Assembly (NCBI GenBank): GCA_002449845.1
Contig: DJXW01000016.1
Location: 456,855 to 520,854, forward strand
Direction: 5' to 3'
Source: Prevotella sp. UBA6994
GTDB taxonomy: Bacteria > Bacteroidota > Bacteroidia > Bacteroidales > Bacteroidaceae
DNA length: 64,000 nucleotides
Every line of letters begins with the position of its first letter. Position 1 is the stretch's first letter. Positions 61,424 through 64,000 of this stretch are shown in pieces. The notes below the pieces were generated by a model. The model made no database searches, was not told the origin of the DNA, and saw only the letters and a list, made by a program, of their open reading frames with translations. The position numbers were made by a program, and so were the translations under genes.

Positions 61424-62257
61424 TTATTTCAAATTATCCAATTGAGGCAGGTCGCCAGCTGCATTCAACGAGTTTATTTGTTCAATGGCCATACGATTAA
61501 GGCGGATGGCACGTTCATATTGGGGCAATCCCAACTTTATCAGTTCCGCATTCATACTTTCCATATTAACAAGGACTATAAGCTGTTTGAGAGTCGCCTC
61601 GTCACGAATATTTCCTTTGCTGTCTGGATGAGCGTCACGCCACATCTTAGCTGTCATTCCAAAAAGTGCAACATTCAGCACATCGGCTTCATTGGCGTAT
61701 ATGAACGACTTTGCACGAGAAGAAATATCTTCTGGCACCAAATGGGCCTTAATGGCATCTGTATGAATACGATAGTTGATTTTTGCAAGCGCGCGGTTCA
61801 GATTCCAGTTAAGCGACAGGCGGCTATTTTCGTCAGACTTCAGACGAAGGTAATCTTCAACGATATAAAGTTTAAACTCAGGGGAAATCCACGATGCAAA
61901 CTCAAAAGCAATATCCTGATGGGCAAAGGTGGCCGCATACCTTCCTTGCTTCGACTGCATTCCAATGGCTCCCGTCCGTTCTATCCAAGTTTTAGGAGTA
62001 AGTGCAAAGCTATTCAGCCCAGACTGGCTTTCAATTGCCTCGAATTCGAGGCAATTAAACTGAGGATTGTGAAGTCGTTCCCAAAGCCCAATAAAACGAA
62101 TAGTATTGCGATTGCGCATCCAGTTCTGAATCACATAACCAGGATTCTCTGTGGTACGATATTTGGCAATGTCCGTCAAAGAAAAGAAATCGCCAGTAGC
62201 ACCCAGGTAGCGAACCTCTATGGCATGACCATCAGCTATGATATTTATTTTTTGCAT
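61424..62257 (-). CDS. KilA-N domain protein
   Basis: A 277-residue protein. Residues about 1-105 form a KilA-N domain (EVRYLGATGDFFSLTDIAKY, IQNWMRNRNTIRFIGLWERL, FNCLEFEAIESQSG, SFALTPKTWIERTGAIGMQS, KQGRYAATFAHQDIAFEFAS), a DNA-binding module common in phage and mobile elements. The rest (ISPEFKLYIVEDYLRLKSDE, NEADVLNVALFGMTAKMWRD) is a typical extension of this bacterial group. It sits on the opposite strand inside the TlpA-like array, between a decayed start and paralogue 4, so it was probably inserted. Function unknown; no phage genes are near. Confidence 0.88.
   Translation of the reverse strand: MQKINIIADGHAIEVRYLGATGDFFSLTDIAKYRTTENPGYVIQNWMRNRNTIRFIGLWERLHNPQFNCLEFEAIESQSGLNSFALTPKTWIERTGAIGMQSKQGRYAATFAHQDIAFEFASWISPEFKLYIVEDYLRLKSDENSRLSLNWNLNRALAKINYRIHTDAIKAHLVPEDISSRAKSFIYANEADVLNVALFGMTAKMWRDAHPDSKGNIRDEATLKQLIVLVNMESMNAELIKLGLPQYERAIRLNRMAIEQINSLNAAGDLPQLDNLK
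62033..62056. repeat. 24-bp perfect palindrome inside the KilA-N gene
   Basis: Half-site AATTGCCTCGAA followed directly by its reverse complement. It lies in the codons for CLEFEAI, a conserved KilA-N segment, so part of the symmetry is set by the protein; the perfect match is nevertheless notable. Confidence 0.8.
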
Positions 62258-62285
62258 AACGATAACAATAAAATGATTCTAACTG

Positions 62286-62293
62286 CAAAGATA
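62286..62293 (-). promoter_or_regulatory. -7 element for the KilA-N gene
   Basis: Minus strand TATCTTTG, exact consensus, 28 bp before the start codon at 62257. Confidence 0.6.
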
Positions 62294-62336
62294 CGATAAT
62301 AATTCGGAATAATTATTCTAAACAAGAAATACTTTT

Positions 62337-63629
62337 ATGAACAAAAAGACAATCATCACTATCCTGTTCGCCCTCATCGCAATAGCAGGGCAAGCACAAG
62401 TGAAATGTCACATTGAAGGCAGGTTTGTTGATGACAAATGGGGCGATGAGGTTGTCATCTGCAAGATAGGAACAGACCTACGCGTCAATGATGCACCAGA
62501 ATTGCACCACAAAGCCGTGAATGGCCACTTCGAGTGCGACATTGAAACGGACGTTCCTGAAATGTACGAGGTCATACCCTATAAACAATATGTAGAGACC
62601 TCAAGTTATTATTATGGATGGTTCCTCGTGGAGAACGGAAAGGTAAGGATAGAAATCTACGGTGACAAGGCTCCAAAGATAGAGAGCAATGGAGCCGAAG
62701 GCCGACAGCATCAGGGGATGGATAGCGTTGCAGGTGTTCGGTTTCGCAACGAAATGGAGAGCATAGACCACGAATTGGAAGAGAGCAAGGAAAAATACTT
62801 CAAGTCCGAATTTCTGTCACTCATGCAGATAGCGGAGAATCTTGATAGGGACAGTCTGCCCAGGGCATACGTTGATAGCATTGAGCATGTAATGGATTTC
62901 TACTATGACAACGAACGCGAGAGCTATACAGATGAAGGATGGAAGTTGTTCCAACGTTCCAATAGTTTAAACAGGCTCGACTACCCATTTCGGGTAGCGT
63001 ATTATGAGCAGCATCCCATGCTATGGGCTTACTACCAAGTGTTGCAGTCTATTGAAATGCTCAAGCATGCGAGCTTGTACCAGGATTTCGACTCCTCGCC
63101 GCATGAACAAATGGTCGCACTCTACGAATCTAAACTATGCAATTTGTATAAGGGGCATCCCGTTCACGAGCAGATTACCACAGCCCTTACTGCCCTTCGC
63201 TTTCAGCCTGGCAAGCCCTATATCGACTACAATGTCCGCAACAATGATGGTCAACTGGTTCCCATCTCTTCGCTCATCCGTGGAAAAGTGGCACTCATTG
63301 ACCTATGGGCATCGTGGTGCGGTCCCTGTCGCCGTCATAGCAAGGCTATGATTCCCGTTTATGAACGGTATAAGGATAAAGGATTCACAGTCATAGCCAT
63401 AGCCCGTGAACGCAAGCGAGAAGATATGGAAAATGCGGCGAAGAAAGACGGTTATCCTTGGCAGAGCCTCTTGGAACTGAACGACAAAAACGATGTGTGG
63501 CGCAAAAACGGAGCCGGCAATGGCGGAGGTGCAATGTTCCTCATCGACCGTGACGGCACCATCCTTTCCACCTCCACCGATGCTGAGGAACTGGAGCCAC
63601 TCATCAAGAAAGCACTGAACATTGAATGA
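62337..63629 (+). CDS. Secreted TlpA-like thioredoxin-domain protein 4
   Basis: A 430-residue exported protein, the shortest of the array. The signal peptide begins MNKKTIITILFALIAI and ends AGQAQ. A DUF4369-like domain follows (VKCHIEGRFVDDKWGDEVVI, FECDIETDVPEMYEVIPYKQ, GWFLVENGKVRIEIYGDKAP), then helices and a TlpA domain with WASWCGPCRR (Cys328, Cys331) and the Gly-rich NGAGNGGGAMFLIDRDGTI in place of a clear cis-Pro: the usual Pro before the strand is replaced by GGAM. It is separated from paralogues 1-3 by the KilA-N gene. Confidence 0.86.
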   Translation: MNKKTIITILFALIAIAGQAQVKCHIEGRFVDDKWGDEVVICKIGTDLRVNDAPELHHKAVNGHFECDIETDVPEMYEVIPYKQYVETSSYYYGWFLVENGKVRIEIYGDKAPKIESNGAEGRQHQGMDSVAGVRFRNEMESIDHELEESKEKYFKSEFLSLMQIAENLDRDSLPRAYVDSIEHVMDFYYDNERESYTDEGWKLFQRSNSLNRLDYPFRVAYYEQHPMLWAYYQVLQSIEMLKHASLYQDFDSSPHEQMVALYESKLCNLYKGHPVHEQITTALTALRFQPGKPYIDYNVRNNDGQLVPISSLIRGKVALIDLWASWCGPCRRHSKAMIPVYERYKDKGFTVIAIARERKREDMENAAKKDGYPWQSLLELNDKNDVWRKNGAGNGGGAMFLIDRDGTILSTSTDAEELEPLIKKALNIE

Positions 63630-63632
63630 GAC

Positions 63633-63671
63633 ATGAATAAGCGAACCATCATCGGACAAGGAAAATTGTGA
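63633..63671 (+). pseudogene. Decayed start of a further TlpA-like paralogue (12 codons)
   Basis: Reads MNKRTIIGQGKL and stops. MNKRTII matches the array's shared start, and GQG corresponds to the GQAQ at the cleavage site, so the hydrophobic core appears to have been removed by an internal deletion of about 36-40 bp. It starts 3 bp after the stop of paralogue 4, the same close spacing seen between working members. Confidence 0.55.
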
Positions 63672-63751
63672 GGATTGTCAAATCTCGTCGTAATAAATTT
63701 ACGGGGAATGGATAAGGCAAATAAAGAATATAGTTAAATTGATTTAAGGAA

Positions 63752-63767
63752 GTACGAAAAATCATAC
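63752..63767. promoter_or_regulatory. Operator-like palindrome, upstream copy
   Basis: GTACGAAAAATCATAC, with arms GTA-GA / TC-TAC. One mismatch from the copy at 63813. It lies just upstream of the -33 region of the regulator's promoter. Confidence 0.65.
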
Positions 63768-63773
63768 TTTAGG

Positions 63774-63804
63774 TTTTTCAAATCAGTATTTCTTCGTATC
63801 TTTG
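63774..63804 (+). promoter_or_regulatory. Promoter of the XRE-family regulator
   Basis: TATCTTTG at 63797-63804 is an exact -7 match; TTTTTC at 63774-63779 lies about 18 bp upstream. The two operator-like palindromes bracket it. Confidence 0.7.
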
Positions 63805-63812
63805 CGACGAAA

Positions 63813-63828
63813 GTACGATAAATCATAC
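63813..63828. promoter_or_regulatory. Operator-like palindrome, downstream copy
   Basis: GTACGATAAATCATAC, located between the predicted transcription start and the ATG at 63833. Sites are 61 bp apart, start to start. Confidence 0.65.
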
Positions 63829-63832
63829 GCTG

Positions 63833-64000
63833 ATGAATATAGGAACAGTGATTAAGGAGCGCAGGGCATTGTTGGGAATCTCGCAACAAGATCTCTCGGA
63901 TTATTCCGGAGTAGGCATCTCTACTGTCAAGGATTTGGAGCGAGGAGTGGGCAATCCGTCGCTCCAGACACTACGGAAGATACTGGATGTGGTGGGTATG
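63833..64000 (+). CDS. XRE/HipB-like helix-turn-helix regulator (3' truncated by window)
   Basis: The first 56 codons are visible: MNIGTVIKERRALLGISQQD, then LSDYSGVGISTVKDLERGVG and NPSLQTLRKILDVVGM. This is a Cro/C1-type HTH, with LSDYSGVGISTVKDLE as the helix-turn-helix and NPSLQTLRKIL following, closest in style to HipB/Y4mF antitoxin-type regulators that precede a hipA kinase gene. The rest and any partner lie beyond the window. Two near-identical palindromes around its promoter suggest self-repression. Confidence 0.85.
   Translation, partial: MNIGTVIKERRALLGISQQDLSDYSGVGISTVKDLERGVGNPSLQTLRKILDVVGM

Noticed and set aside
61355..62299. 314-residue open frame opposite the KilA-N gene
   Set aside because: The minus-strand KilA-N protein has clear domain motifs and its own promoter and terminator; the plus-strand frame reads no family.
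1..64000. tRNA or rRNA genes
   Set aside because: No cloverleaf-like segment with TTCRANNY-type arms or rRNA-like sequence was recognised by eye; a covariance-model scan would be decisive.

Overview
The window looks like a chromosomal segment of a Bacteroidota gut or oral anaerobe, most likely Prevotella/Segatella (genus is inference). Supporting signs are many copies of the Bacteroidota -7 promoter element TAnnTTTG, a gliding lipoprotein GldH, a type IX secretion (T9SS)-style tail on a secreted protein, TlpA-like secreted thioredoxins, a C10 (SpeB-like) protease, and short lipoproteins typical of Bacteroidales. No rRNA, tRNA, IS element or CRISPR array was seen.

Layout. 1-953 is the 3' part of a FecCD iron-siderophore permease. 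965-3158 is a small minus-strand glycan pair (acyltransferase 3, Wzy-like polymerase). 3350-6070 holds a lactonase lipoprotein, a small membrane protein and hemW. 6245-8404 encodes an EF-G paralogue lacking the catalytic histidine. 8405-10199 is a largely non-coding accessory stretch: a strong terminator, a composite repeat element with palindromes spaced 21 bp, and three homologous tiny peptides (53, 35 and 35 aa). 10200-34691 is a long AT-rich polysaccharide operon running one way: Wzx flippase, Wzy polymerase, nine glycosyltransferases, three hexapeptide acyltransferases, an MBOAT/SGNH O-acylation pair, four ATP-grasp enzymes of two types, WecB epimerase, a radical SAM/SPASM protein and a nucleotidyltransferase-like protein. 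It starts from a clear promoter followed by a leader of about 180 nt with a hairpin. It lacks an initiating sugar-phosphate transferase and Wza/Wzc export genes, so those must lie elsewhere. A related nucleotidyltransferase-like gene faces it with overlapping stop codons.

35802-42000 carries a GYF_2 membrane protein, a small lipoprotein, a secreted DUF2264 protein and a secreted GH128-like glycosidase with FN3 and T9SS-type tail. 42148-45963 is metF, holB-like, ricT and gldH. 45960-52496 is the elongasome operon on the minus strand (purH N-terminal domain, mreB, mreC, mreD, mrdA, rodA), in which PurH is a stand-alone IMP cyclohydrolase. 52589-55480 is the C10 protease. A second copy of the composite repeat lies at 55676-55909.

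56182-63671 is an array of four TlpA-like secreted thioredoxin-domain paralogues sharing a near-identical signal-peptide start, with two further decayed starts, interrupted by a KilA-N gene on the other strand. The window ends inside an XRE-family regulator whose promoter is flanked by two near-identical palindromic operators. The least explained features are the two matching composite repeats, the MKKY peptide trio, the paired ATP-grasp enzymes in the glycan operon, and the TlpA array with its decayed starts.
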